From Flavobacterium sp. MFBS3-15 (lineage in GTDB: Bacteria > Bacteroidota > Bacteroidia > Flavobacteriales > Flavobacteriaceae): a DNA stretch of 64,000 nucleotides. The translations under genes and the position numbers were made by a program. The DNA lies in the NCBI RefSeq assembly GCF_026107645.2, contig NZ_JAPCHV010000003.1, positions 248,001 through 312,000 of the forward strand. The letters are read 5' to 3'. Below, piece after piece: positions 7,297 to 16,638 of the stretch. Numbering within the stretch: position 1 is the first letter of the stretch; every line of letters begins with the position of its first letter. The notes under the pieces are model-generated. The model did not search any database, had not been told where the DNA came from, and was given only the letters and a program-made list of their open reading frames with translations.

Positions 7297-8961
7297 ATGA
7301 AGAAAGCAAAAATCGTTTTGGCCGCCCTGCTTTTGGGGCTGGGTTCGCTGCATGCCCAAAACAAACTCGACAAAGTCAATATTACCTACGGTGAAGAACT
7401 GCCCGACGACAAGCAGGCGCTTGTTGAAATTTTAGGCGAGGCCAATGGCAAAATTTACGGGGTAGGCCTTAAAAAAGACGACTATTTCCTGAAGATTTTC
7501 GATGGAAAAAGCATGAAGCTTTTGTCATCCAGTCCAATAAAGCTTCCGGATCTTAAAGACAAGGAAGTAGAATTTGAGAATATATACCTGCTTAACGGCA
7601 AGCTGTATGCCTTGGGCAGCGTGTATAACCGCAAGGAAAAGGCTTACAGCCTTGTAGCCACACCGCTTTCAGAAGCCGGTAAACTTGGTACGGATGGTAC
7701 AGTACTGTTTAAAGTGCCGGTGGAAAAGAAAAGCGAAATGGGAAGTTTCTTTTTCAGGACCACACAGGACGAGGCAGGCCTTCTTGTCATGCATGCGGCG
7801 AAAATCAAAAAAGAGGATGCGGTAAACTACCAGATCAAGTTTTTTGATGATAACCTCACCACCATTTTTGATACTACAGAGAAAGTTGTTTTTGAAGACG
7901 ACAAGAAAAAAGAAGTAACCTTTAATATCCCTGATTTCCAGGTGGGGCTTAACGACGACATATATGTTGTGGTAAACGAGGGCTACCGCGACAAGAAGAG
8001 CAAGAAGCGCTTTGAAACATTTGAAGTGCATGCGTACAAAAGCACAAAAGGCTATGCCAAAGAGGTAATTACGATCAATTCCGAAGGTCGCTACCCGCAA
8101 AACTGCCAGATTGTGCCATCGGGTAATGAATTGCACCTTATGGGCTTTTACCTGAGTGTTGATGAAAAAGGGAGGGTAAATCAAGACCTGGAGGGTGTAT
8201 ATGCTGCAACCATCGACCTGAAAACCAACACTACAACTGCACTAAAGTTCAACCAGTTTGACCAAAAGACCAAAGCGAAGCTGATAGGCGAGCGCAGGGC
8301 AAAAAAAGACAAGGATGTCGCCCCGATGTATAACATCATCCATGTAATAGGAAGAGCCGACGGGGGTATGACCATACTGTCGGAATTCCAGATGAGGATG
8401 GTAGGACAGGGCGCTGGCATTGGTATAGGGGGTGTTGGCGTTGGTGTTTCGTCAATAACATATGTAAAGGCCTCAATCATTGTGACGTCACTCTCGGCAG
8501 ACGGCACCCACGAATGGAGCAATGTCGTGCCTAAAGCACAGGTGGCTACGGTAAGCACCATGTTTTTAGGACTTGGCGCAGGTAGTATTAGTGATAATTT
8601 TTCTGTAGGCGGCGCTATTGCTATCCCCATCGCACAAATGGGAAGCGGGCCGGAGTACCTTGGCGCGCTGCCCATATACAAGAATGGTGAGCTGAGTATC
8701 ATGTTCAATGATAATGTGAAGAACAAAGGAATTACCAATGGAGATGACATGAAGAAAATGGATAGCCCCAACAAAGCAGTGCCAACTTTGTTCATTTTTG
8801 ATAAGGATGGCAACTTTGTACGCAAAGACCCCGAAGAGGCTGTTAAGGATGCCCTGGTGCTAAGGCCGGGGGTGAGCTATGAGGTGTCGGATAACGAATA
8901 CATCATCTATTCTTCCAGGAAAAAAGCCGACAAGCTGGGCAGGATGGTGCTCGAAGATTAA
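7297..8961 (+). CDS. Secreted protein of unknown function, 554 residues
   Basis: It has a clear signal peptide (MKKAKIVLAALLLGLGSLHAQ). Short beta-rich stretches such as NGKLYALGSVYNRKEKAYSL and NELHLMGFYLS alternate, suggesting a beta-propeller-like extracellular fold, but no family is recognised. A glycine-rich patch near residue 370 (GQGAGIGIGGVGVGVSS) and a long charged C-terminus are distinctive. It stands alone between the DAHP synthase gene and rsgA and is followed by a strong terminator. Export is inferred from the signal peptide. Confidence 0.65.
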   Translation: MKKAKIVLAALLLGLGSLHAQNKLDKVNITYGEELPDDKQALVEILGEANGKIYGVGLKKDDYFLKIFDGKSMKLLSSSPIKLPDLKDKEVEFENIYLLNGKLYALGSVYNRKEKAYSLVATPLSEAGKLGTDGTVLFKVPVEKKSEMGSFFFRTTQDEAGLLVMHAAKIKKEDAVNYQIKFFDDNLTTIFDTTEKVVFEDDKKKEVTFNIPDFQVGLNDDIYVVVNEGYRDKKSKKRFETFEVHAYKSTKGYAKEVITINSEGRYPQNCQIVPSGNELHLMGFYLSVDEKGRVNQDLEGVYAATIDLKTNTTTALKFNQFDQKTKAKLIGERRAKKDKDVAPMYNIIHVIGRADGGMTILSEFQMRMVGQGAGIGIGGVGVGVSSITYVKASIIVTSLSADGTHEWSNVVPKAQVATVSTMFLGLGAGSISDNFSVGGAIAIPIAQMGSGPEYLGALPIYKNGELSIMFNDNVKNKGITNGDDMKKMDSPNKAVPTLFIFDKDGNFVRKDPEEAVKDALVLRPGVSYEVSDNEYIIYSSRKKADKLGRMVLED

Positions 8962-8983
8962 CTAACCTTTCTCCATATTGTTG

Positions 8984-9018
8984 AAATGCCGCTGCAGTAG
9001 TAGCGGCATTTTTTTTAC
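8984..9018 (+). terminator. Intrinsic terminator after the secreted protein
   Basis: AAATGCCGCT pairs with AGCGGCATTT and is followed by a T run. It closes transcription of the gene at 7297-8961. Confidence 0.8.
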
Positions 9019-9047
9019 TATTTAATTAGAGATATGATTCTGTCACC

Positions 9048-9166
9048 GTCATTGCGAGCGCAGTTTACGGAGCGCGGCAATCTTTCATTCGTAATTTAGG
9101 CATGTCACATGGAAAGATCGCTTTAGTTTACCCCGCGTTGGCGGGGTCGTGCCTCCTCGAAATGAC
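9048..9166. repeat. REP-like palindromic element
   Basis: A 119-bp element with inverted outer ends (GTCATTGCGAG ... CTCGAAATGAC) and an inner inverted pair (GCAATCTTTC ... GGAAAGATCGC). Relatives are at 37020-37115 and, in part, at 30497-30574, 43111-43139 and 57623-57660. It fills most of the 319-base gap before rsgA. Confidence 0.65.
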
Positions 9167-9268
9167 CAGCAAGATGAAATTATATCTCCTTACAATTTGT
9201 GTAACCCTGCCAGCCGCAGGACAGGTTCGCGACAAAAAAATCTAACGCAGTTTACCCCTGTTTTTCTT

Positions 9269-9276
9269 TATCTTTG
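9269..9276 (+). promoter_or_regulatory. -7 promoter element TATCTTTG of rsgA
   Basis: TATCTTTG matches TAnnTTTG and ends 4 bases before the ATG at 9281, so the rsgA transcript probably has little or no leader. Confidence 0.55.
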
Positions 9277-9280
9277 CGGC

Positions 9281-10258
9281 ATGACAGGACTGGTTTATAA
9301 ATCTACAGGCAGCTGGTATACCGTAAGAACGGAGCAGGGCGAAGTGTATGAATGCCGCATCAAGGGGAAATTCCGCATACAGGGCATCAAGAGCACCAAC
9401 CCCGTTGCCGTGGGCGACATTGTGGATTTTGACCTGGATGAGACTTCCGATGCTACTACCGGTGTGATACAAAACATCCACGAGCGCAAGAACTACATTG
9501 TGCGAAAGTCGGTCAACCTGTCCAAGCAGGTGCACATCATCGCGTCGAATATCGACAAGGTTTTCCTGCTGGTTACCATCAACAACCCGCCAACCACCAC
9601 CAGCTTCATCGACCGTTTCCTGGTTACTGCCGAGGCGTATGACATAGAAGCCGTCATCATCTTCAACAAGATCGATACGTTTGACGACCCCATGCTCGAT
9701 GAGCAGTTGTACCTGCAGTTCATCTATGAAAGGATCGGCTATAAATGCCTTCGCGTTTCATCGACGACAGGCAAGGGCATCGAAAAGCTGAAAGAGGAAA
9801 TGACGGGCAGCGTGAGCATGTTCTCAGGCCATTCGGGCGTTGGGAAATCGACCCTAGTGAATGCCCTGCAGCCGGGCCTGAACCTCAAAACGAAGCAGAT
9901 TAGCGAGCAGCACAGCCAGGGGCAGCATACTACTACATTTGCCGAGATGTTCGACCTTGATTTTGACGCGAAGATCATCGATACCCCGGGGATACGCGGC
10001 TTTGGCATTGTAGACATGGAAAAGGAGGAAATAGGCGATTATTTCCCGGAATTTTTCGCGCTCAAGGACCAGTGTAAATTCAATAACTGCCTTCACAAGG
10101 AAGAGCCGCAGTGTGCTGTAAAAGATGCGCTGGAAAATGACGAAATCGCATGGTCCCGCTACCGCAGCTACCTCCAGATGCTGGAAGGCGAAGACGAGCA
10201 TTATCGCACCGACCAGTATGCCGACGGGAAAAATAACGATAACGGCATGGAAGAATAA
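9281..10258 (+). CDS. rsgA: Small ribosomal subunit biogenesis GTPase RsgA
   Basis: A 325-residue circularly permuted GTPase acting late in 30S subunit maturation. After an N-terminal OB fold come G4 (IIFNKID), then G1 (GHSGVGKSTLVNAL) and G3 (DTPGIRGFG), the order expected for permutation. The C-terminal zinc site is CKFNNCLHKEEPQC. The start at 9281 (MTGLVYKSTG) is preferred over an ATG at 9149, whose extra 44 codons lie in a repeat element and are followed by a promoter element. Its stop overlaps the dtd start by one base (TAATG), indicating translational coupling. Confidence 0.95.
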   Translation: MTGLVYKSTGSWYTVRTEQGEVYECRIKGKFRIQGIKSTNPVAVGDIVDFDLDETSDATTGVIQNIHERKNYIVRKSVNLSKQVHIIASNIDKVFLLVTINNPPTTTSFIDRFLVTAEAYDIEAVIIFNKIDTFDDPMLDEQLYLQFIYERIGYKCLRVSSTTGKGIEKLKEEMTGSVSMFSGHSGVGKSTLVNALQPGLNLKTKQISEQHSQGQHTTTFAEMFDLDFDAKIIDTPGIRGFGIVDMEKEEIGDYFPEFFALKDQCKFNNCLHKEEPQCAVKDALENDEIAWSRYRSYLQMLEGEDEHYRTDQYADGKNNDNGMEE

Positions 10259-10710
10259 TGAGGGCCGTTATCCAGCGCGTAACCGAAGCATCGGTAACCA
10301 TATCGGGTAATAAAGTAGCCGAGATTGGCACCGGTCTGCTGATCCTGGTAGGTGTTGAGGATGCCGATACACAGGAAGACATCGACTGGCTGGCAGCCAA
10401 GATCGTGAAGCTGCGCATTTTTGGCGATGACGGCGGGGTAATGAACTTATCGGTTCAGGATGTGGATGGCGACATCATTGTGGTAAGCCAGTTTACATTG
10501 CACGCTGCAACCAAAAAAGGCAACCGCCCATCGTACATAAAAGCTGCCAAACCCGAATTTGCCATCCCTATGTATGAGAAATTTGTAGCCCAAATGGAGC
10601 AGGAGCTGGGTAAAAAGATTCAAACCGGGGAGTTTGGCGCCGATATGAAGGTGGCACTCCTGAATGACGGCCCGGTAACCATCCTCATCGATACCAAAAA
10701 CAGGGAATAA
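10258..10710 (+). CDS. dtd: D-aminoacyl-tRNA deacylase
   Basis: A 150-residue enzyme that hydrolyses D-amino acids mis-attached to tRNA. The two family signatures are present, SQFTL (within VVSQFTLHAAT) and the cross-subunit GPVTI (NDGPVTILID), and the length is normal. It overlaps rsgA by one base and so shares its promoter. The protein begins MRAVIQRVTEASVTI, typical of Dtd. Confidence 0.95.
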   Translation: MRAVIQRVTEASVTISGNKVAEIGTGLLILVGVEDADTQEDIDWLAAKIVKLRIFGDDGGVMNLSVQDVDGDIIVVSQFTLHAATKKGNRPSYIKAAKPEFAIPMYEKFVAQMEQELGKKIQTGEFGADMKVALLNDGPVTILIDTKNRE

Positions 10711-10713
10711 AAT

Positions 10714-10743
10714 TTTGATTTTTAGTAAAATCAACTATTTTTG
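10714..10743 (+). promoter_or_regulatory. Promoter of the DUF3857 operon
   Basis: TTTG at 10714-10717 and TATTTTTG at 10736-10743 match the -33 and -7 elements of Bacteroidetes promoters with an 18-base spacer. The predicted start of transcription is near 10749, which excludes the upstream TTG at 10741 as start codon and supports ATG 10762. Confidence 0.55.
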
Positions 10744-10761
10744 ACAAAAATCAACTTTAAC

Positions 10762-12666
10762 ATGTTTTTAAGAATTTCCCTGTTTTTGATGCTGTTTTTG
10801 CAGCTTAATGCCGTTGCGCAGGAAAATCTGGCAGTTTCCTCAATCCCAAAGCCGTTAACCGAAAATGCCAATGCCATAATACGGCTGGACCGCACCGATA
10901 TTGCATTGTCATCCCGCAGGTCGATGAACGTAAAGAAAACCCGCGTGGTTACCGTACTTAATGCAAATGGGCAGGATTTTATTGACGCATCGGAATACTA
11001 CGACAAGTCGACAAGCATAAAAGACATCCGGGTGGTGATATACAACGCCGCCGGGCAGGAGATCAAAAAAATAAAGCAGAAGGATTTTAAGGACAGGGCT
11101 GTTTCGGAAGGTTCGGTGATCACTGATAACAGGATGATATATCTTGATTATACACCGGTGACCTACCCGTTTACCGTAGTGTACACAAGCGAAACACAAA
11201 CCTCCAATACGGCATTCCTGCCACGCTGGTCGCCCCTGGAGGGGTCTTACGCATCAGTTGAGAAGTCGGAATTTACGATTACCTGCAACCCTGAGCTTGG
11301 GTTGCGGCATAAGGAATTCAATTTTGAGGGGCAGCCCTTCGAAAAAAAGGAAATCCCCAACGGGCTTTCATTGTCGGCGGCCAATATCCCGGCGCCAAAG
11401 CGTGAGGATTTTTCGCCATCGTACCAAAGGTTTGTACCCCATGTGCTGTTTGGTGTGAAGAAATTCCAGCTTGAGGGCGTGGATGGCGAGGCAGACACCT
11501 GGGAAAACCTGGGTTCGTGGATGTACAGCAGCCTGATTGCCGGCACCGATGAGCTTTCGCCCGAAACGCAGGCCAAGATCAAAACGCTGGTGGGCGGCGA
11601 GACCGACCCGCTGAAAAAAGCAAAAATAGTGTACGAATACATGCAGGGGAAAACCCGCTATGTGAGCATACAGCTGGGCATAGGCGGATGGAAACCCATG
11701 CTGGCCAAAGATGTGGACCGGCTTGGATACGGCGATTGCAAGGCGCTGAGCAATTATGCCAGGGCGCTGCTGAAGGCTGTGGGCGTAGACTCCTACTGTG
11801 TCGTGGTATACGGTGGCAATGACAAGCGCGACATGAGGGAAGACTTTGTGAGCATGCAGGGCAACCACATGATACTTGCCGTTCCGGACGGAAAGAAATA
11901 TACCTGGCTGGAATGTACAAGCCAGGTGACGCCGTTTGGGTTCCAGGGCGACTTTACCGACGACAGGATGGCACTGGTGGTCAAGCCGGAAAAGAGTGAG
12001 CTGGTACGCACATCCATATATGACAAAATGGGCAATAGCCAGGTTTCTAAGGGTAATTATACGATAACTGAAAACGGGGCATTGGCCGGCGGGGTAGTGA
12101 TTACTTCGAAAGGCACGCAGTATGACAGCAAGTATGTGCTGGAATCGAAGCCCAAAGATGAGCTGGATGAATTTTACAAATCGGGCTTTAGCAACATAAG
12201 TAACCTGAAACTGAAGAAAACAGCGCTTAAAAACAATAAGGACAGCCAGGAATTTGTGGAGGACATTGCCCTTGAAGCAGAGAACTATTGCAGCAGGAGC
12301 GGCAACATGATGATGTTTGCCGTAAATGCATTCAACCAGTTCTCGCACGTGCCGCAAAGGTACCGCGACCGCAAAAACCCGTTTGAGATACCGAGGGGTT
12401 TTTATGATACGGATGAGATAACCATATCGCTGCCGGAAGGATTTACCATGGACGCCAGGCCGGAGAACATTACCATTACCGAAAAATTTGGCACCTATAC
12501 CGCCGAGTATGCCATGGTAAGCCCTACGCAGATGCTGTTTAAGCGTTCGCTAACCATCAATGAAGGCTTTTATGACAGCGCGGAGTATGAGAATTACAGG
12601 CAGTTTCGCGAGAAGATTGCCAGGAATGACAATGCGAAAGTGGTATTGGTTAAAAATACAAAATAA
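10762..12666 (+). CDS. DUF3857 / transglutaminase-like exported protein, active-site intact
   Basis: A 634-residue protein with a signal peptide (MFLRISLFLMLFLQLNAVAQ), an N-terminal DUF3857 beta domain and a transglutaminase-like core. The core keeps the Cys of YGDCKALSNYA (about residue 326) and the His of GNHMILAV (about 369). The third position is Glu in WLECTSQ (about 384) rather than Asp. A C-terminal beta domain follows. The substrate is unknown. It is the first of four consecutive related genes and the only one with the Cys-His pair. ATG 10762 is chosen because a promoter element overlaps the alternative TTG at 10741. It overlaps the next gene by one base (TAATG). Confidence 0.82.
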   Translation: MFLRISLFLMLFLQLNAVAQENLAVSSIPKPLTENANAIIRLDRTDIALSSRRSMNVKKTRVVTVLNANGQDFIDASEYYDKSTSIKDIRVVIYNAAGQEIKKIKQKDFKDRAVSEGSVITDNRMIYLDYTPVTYPFTVVYTSETQTSNTAFLPRWSPLEGSYASVEKSEFTITCNPELGLRHKEFNFEGQPFEKKEIPNGLSLSAANIPAPKREDFSPSYQRFVPHVLFGVKKFQLEGVDGEADTWENLGSWMYSSLIAGTDELSPETQAKIKTLVGGETDPLKKAKIVYEYMQGKTRYVSIQLGIGGWKPMLAKDVDRLGYGDCKALSNYARALLKAVGVDSYCVVVYGGNDKRDMREDFVSMQGNHMILAVPDGKKYTWLECTSQVTPFGFQGDFTDDRMALVVKPEKSELVRTSIYDKMGNSQVSKGNYTITENGALAGGVVITSKGTQYDSKYVLESKPKDELDEFYKSGFSNISNLKLKKTALKNNKDSQEFVEDIALEAENYCSRSGNMMMFAVNAFNQFSHVPQRYRDRKNPFEIPRGFYDTDEITISLPEGFTMDARPENITITEKFGTYTAEYAMVSPTQMLFKRSLTINEGFYDSAEYENYRQFREKIARNDNAKVVLVKNTK

Positions 12667-14612
12667 TGTTTAGGGCATTCCTTGTCACCATACTTTTTGC
12701 CACCCTGCCGCTGAAGGCCCAGGTAGCTACCCCAAAGCCGCCGCCGGTTACGGTAAGCGATCTTTCGGAAGCCGCACACCCGGTGGACAGCACCGCTTCG
12801 GCGGCTTACAAATACCGTTACGGCAAAACCTGGTTTGAAAAGAAAAACGATGATTGGGTGATGGTCACAGAGGTCTATACGCGCCTGAAAATATACCGCA
12901 AGGCAGGCTATGAATATGCCAACGCCGAGATTTTATACTTTTCTGACAGCAGGAGGGCAAAAGGGTTTTTCTCCGAAGCAGCTACTTATAACCTTGTAAA
13001 CGGCGCAATTGAGAAAACACCTCTTAACGAAGAAAGCCAGTTTGAGGAAGAGTTTGAGGAGGAATTCACCATAAAAAAAATTGCAATGCCCAATGTGAAG
13101 GAGGGTAGCATAATAGAATATAAGTACACAATAAAGACACCTCATTTTGGTGCGCTGAATGATTGGTACTTCCAGTTTGACATACCTGTAGATGATGTAA
13201 GGTATGATGTTATCATACCGACCTATTTCACCTATAATATTTATTCGACGGGCTTCGTCGAAATAGAAGAGAAGCCACTTAGCATTACATTCAATAAAAA
13301 GACGGATGTGAGCGAAAGGCATTATTCGTATAAAGCGGTTAATGTCCCGGCAATAAAAGATGAGGAGTATGTGAACAATATTGATAATTACACATCGATA
13401 TTAAAGCATGAGATCGCATCCGTACAATTTCCCGACTTTCCGCCGTTGAAACTCTCGACAGACTGGGTTACCGTTGCGAAAAAAATATATGAAGACGATC
13501 GTTTTGGGAGGGAGCTTAAATTTAATTCCTATTTTGAGAAAGATATCGATTTGGTTGTAAAGCCGGAATATACGGCCAGGCAGAAGGCAGACAGCATTTT
13601 CTCGTTTGTGAGGGGAAGAATGTCGTGGAACAAACGGGCTGGCTACCTTTGCTACAGGGGTGTGAAAAAAGCTTATTCTGAAAAGTCGGGCAATGCGGCT
13701 GAAATCAACCTGATGCTTACAGCCATGCTGCGCCATGCCGGGCTTGATGCCAACCCTGTGCTGGTAAGCACGCGGTCAAACGGGGTGGCATTATTTCCTA
13801 CCCGATATGCCTATGACTATGTTATTGCATCCGTAACGATAGATGGGAATACCGTGCTTATGGACGCTACAAGCAAGTATTCCATGCCCGACGTCCTGCC
13901 GGCCCGTACACTGAACTGGGTTGGGCGGCTGATTAAAAAGGACGGGGAAAGCAGTGAAATAAGCCTGACCCCGAAAATGAATTCGAGGGAAACGGTGAAT
14001 GTAATTGCGGCGATAGCTGCCGACGGAACGGTTTCCGGGCAGGTACGCGATTTGTATGCAGACTATGTAGCCTATGTTTTGAGGGAAATGCTGGCAACAT
14101 TGCAAATGGAGGAGTATGTGGAAAAGCTGGAGTCGATGAACAAAGGGGTGACCATAAGCAACTATAAATTGTCCAACGATAAGAACCCGGCAAAACCATT
14201 GTCGGAATCATACGGTTTTACTGATTCAATGCATGCCGACCTGATGGGAGGGAAGATATACTTTAGCCCCATGCTGCATTTTAGCGAACAGGAGAACCCG
14301 TTTACCGGCGAAACCCGAAACTATCCGGTAGATTTTATATACCCCCTGCAAAAAAGGCATATAATTACCGTAACGCTGCCTGAAGGGTACAGGGTAGAAT
14401 CGATGCCTGAACCTGTTACGATGGTAATGGAAGAAAACATAGGGAGTTATAAATACAACATCACTGCACAGGGGAACACCATCCAGCTTTCGTCGTTTTT
14501 CGACATTAATTTCCCTACGGTGTCGCACGAATATTACCGTACGCTGAAAGATTTCTTCAGCAAAATGATTGAAAAGCAAAAAGAAAAGATAGTACTTGTA
14601 AAAAACCAATAA
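12666..14612 (+). CDS. DUF3857 protein, degenerate transglutaminase core (paralogue 2)
   Basis: A 648-residue exported protein (signal peptide to PLKAQ). An N-terminal DUF3857 region holds NVKEGSIIEYKYTI, a motif shared with the next two genes. At the place of the catalytic Cys the sequence is KSGNAAEINLMLTAML (Ala at about 344), and the His is replaced by Tyr in YDYVIASV; the Asp of LMDATSKYS is kept. A conserved Cys occurs instead at about residue 329 (GYLCYRGVKKAY). It is therefore unlikely to be a classical Cys protease or transglutaminase and may bind substrate or act as a scaffold. It is translationally coupled to the previous gene. Confidence 0.78.
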   Translation: MFRAFLVTILFATLPLKAQVATPKPPPVTVSDLSEAAHPVDSTASAAYKYRYGKTWFEKKNDDWVMVTEVYTRLKIYRKAGYEYANAEILYFSDSRRAKGFFSEAATYNLVNGAIEKTPLNEESQFEEEFEEEFTIKKIAMPNVKEGSIIEYKYTIKTPHFGALNDWYFQFDIPVDDVRYDVIIPTYFTYNIYSTGFVEIEEKPLSITFNKKTDVSERHYSYKAVNVPAIKDEEYVNNIDNYTSILKHEIASVQFPDFPPLKLSTDWVTVAKKIYEDDRFGRELKFNSYFEKDIDLVVKPEYTARQKADSIFSFVRGRMSWNKRAGYLCYRGVKKAYSEKSGNAAEINLMLTAMLRHAGLDANPVLVSTRSNGVALFPTRYAYDYVIASVTIDGNTVLMDATSKYSMPDVLPARTLNWVGRLIKKDGESSEISLTPKMNSRETVNVIAAIAADGTVSGQVRDLYADYVAYVLREMLATLQMEEYVEKLESMNKGVTISNYKLSNDKNPAKPLSESYGFTDSMHADLMGGKIYFSPMLHFSEQENPFTGETRNYPVDFIYPLQKRHIITVTLPEGYRVESMPEPVTMVMEENIGSYKYNITAQGNTIQLSSFFDINFPTVSHEYYRTLKDFFSKMIEKQKEKIVLVKNQ

Positions 14613-14622
14613 ACCAACCATA

Positions 14623-16629
14623 ATGAAACTTTTAAAATTAATTGCCGCATTCCTCATTACCGGTTTTTCTGCCGAAGCCCAAAAATATGAGCTTGGCGAA
14701 GTGACCAAAGCCGAACTGGAAGAGAAAGCGCATGCGACTGATCCATCGGCTCCTGCCGCCATATTGTTCAGCAAAGGGCAAACCTATATGGTATATTCTG
14801 ACCAGAACGGATTTGAGCTGATGACCGAAGTGGAAGTGAAAATAAAGATTTACAATAAGGACGGCTATCAATGGGCCAATAAGGAAATTCCGTACTACAG
14901 CACATCGGGCGCTAAGGAAGCCATTGACATTTCGAAAGCCGTGACCTACAACCTTGTGGACGGCGCTGTTAAAAAAACCAAGCTAAGAAGCGAGGGCGAA
15001 TTTGACGAACAGGTTAATAAATACTGGAAGCAGAAAAAGATCGTCTTGCCTGATGTGAAGGAAGGCAGCATCATTGAGTACCGGTATACCATAAGGTCGC
15101 CATTCATCGAAAAGTTCCCGTACTGGCAGTTCCAGGAGAGCATTCCGGTAAACCATTCGGAATATGTTACCAAAATTCCGGAATACTACATGTACAATGT
15201 CAACTTCAGGGGATTCCTTGTGCCAAAAGTTAACAGGACATCAAACAGCAGGTCGATAATCATCAACTCAAAAGAGCGCTCCGACGGCCGTGTAACCAAA
15301 ACCACGTTCTCTTCCGACAAGATTGAATATAACGAGGCGCAGGTAACCTATGTGCTGGAAAACCTGCCTGCCCTGAAAGATGAGAGCTTTGTAAACAACA
15401 TCCTGAATTATACTGCGGGGGTAGAGCATGAGCTGACAATGGTGAAGTACCCGAATTCTCCCGTGAAGTCCTATTCGTCAACATGGGAAGATGTGGTGAA
15501 CACCATATACAAATATGACGATTTTGGCCCTGAACTCAACAAGACAGGCTATTTTGATAAAGATATCGATGCGCTGCTGGCCGGTAAAACTACGGCTGCC
15601 GATAAGGTAAATGCCATTTTTGGGTACGTGAAGGAAAGGATGAACTGGAACAGCTATACCGGCTATTCCTGCAACGATGGCGTAAGGAAGGCTTATACTG
15701 ACAAAGTAGGCAACATTGCCGAGATCAACCTGATGCTTACGGCAATGCTGCGCTATGCGGGCCTGAATGCCAATCCGGTACTGGTAAGCACGCGCTCGAA
15801 AATGATTGCGCTTTTCCCGAACAGGACAGCGTTCAACTATGTTATTGCGGCGGTTGAGGCAGACGGCAAGCTGCTGCTGCTGGATGCTACATCAAAATCG
15901 GCCATGCCGAACATCCTGCCAACCCGTGCCATCAACTGGATGGGCAGACTGATAAGGAAAGACGGAAGCTCGGAGGCTATAGACCTTATGCCGCAGGCAA
16001 GTGCCAGGGAGGTAGTGAATGTTGCTGCACAGCTTGATGCCCAGGGCAAGCTTACAGGCAAGGCACGCGGGCAGTTTTACGACCACAATGCGTACTATTT
16101 CAGGGAAAACTTTAGCGGGGTGACCAAGGAAAGCAACATGGAGCGCCTGGAGAAAAAACATAAGGGCCTTGAGGTGAGCAATTATAACATTGTGGACGAC
16201 AAATTGAGCAGTAAGCCCGTACTCGAGGAATATGAGTTCAGCCACAGCAGTGTTTGCGACATCATTGGCGATAAGATTTATATTAACCCGATGCTGTTCC
16301 TGACGCAGAATGAAAACCCGTTCAGGCAGGAAAAAAGGGAATACCCGATTGACTTCATCTTTCCGCGCCAGGATAAATACATGATAACCATAGCACTGCC
16401 TGCCGGTTATGTGGTAGAGTCCTCACCTGCACCGGTTAATGTGGTTATGGAAGATGGCATGGGGTCGTTCAAATACAACATTGCCGTGTCAAATAACAGC
16501 CTGCAGCTGGGTGTGGTAATGGACATCAACCGTGCTGCAATATCGCAGGATTATTACCCAACCATTAAGGATTTCTTCCAAAAGATGATTGATAAGCAAA
16601 ACGAGAAGGTTGTGCTGAAAAAAGTATAA
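14623..16629 (+). CDS. DUF3857 protein, degenerate transglutaminase core (paralogue 3)
   Basis: A 668-residue exported protein (signal peptide to SAEAQ), clearly paralogous to its two neighbours along its whole length. The catalytic Cys position is Ile (KVGNIAEINLMLTAML), the His position is Tyr (FNYVIAAV), and the Asp is kept (LLDATSKSAM). The substitute Cys is in GYSCNDGVRKAY. It ends in the shared tail KQNEKVVLKK. Only 10 bases separate it from the preceding gene and 9 from the next, so all are co-transcribed. Confidence 0.78.
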   Translation: MKLLKLIAAFLITGFSAEAQKYELGEVTKAELEEKAHATDPSAPAAILFSKGQTYMVYSDQNGFELMTEVEVKIKIYNKDGYQWANKEIPYYSTSGAKEAIDISKAVTYNLVDGAVKKTKLRSEGEFDEQVNKYWKQKKIVLPDVKEGSIIEYRYTIRSPFIEKFPYWQFQESIPVNHSEYVTKIPEYYMYNVNFRGFLVPKVNRTSNSRSIIINSKERSDGRVTKTTFSSDKIEYNEAQVTYVLENLPALKDESFVNNILNYTAGVEHELTMVKYPNSPVKSYSSTWEDVVNTIYKYDDFGPELNKTGYFDKDIDALLAGKTTAADKVNAIFGYVKERMNWNSYTGYSCNDGVRKAYTDKVGNIAEINLMLTAMLRYAGLNANPVLVSTRSKMIALFPNRTAFNYVIAAVEADGKLLLLDATSKSAMPNILPTRAINWMGRLIRKDGSSEAIDLMPQASAREVVNVAAQLDAQGKLTGKARGQFYDHNAYYFRENFSGVTKESNMERLEKKHKGLEVSNYNIVDDKLSSKPVLEEYEFSHSSVCDIIGDKIYINPMLFLTQNENPFRQEKREYPIDFIFPRQDKYMITIALPAGYVVESSPAPVNVVMEDGMGSFKYNIAVSNNSLQLGVVMDINRAAISQDYYPTIKDFFQKMIDKQNEKVVLKKV

Positions 16630-16638
16630 TTTAGTAGC

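Noticed and set aside
9149..9280. Upstream extension of rsgA
   Set aside because: The extra 44 codons lie in a repeat and the promoter region; RsgA homology begins at MTGLVYKSTG.
10741..10761. TTG start for the first DUF3857 gene
   Set aside because: It overlaps the -7 promoter element at 10736-10743, and the ATG at 10762 begins a normal signal peptide.
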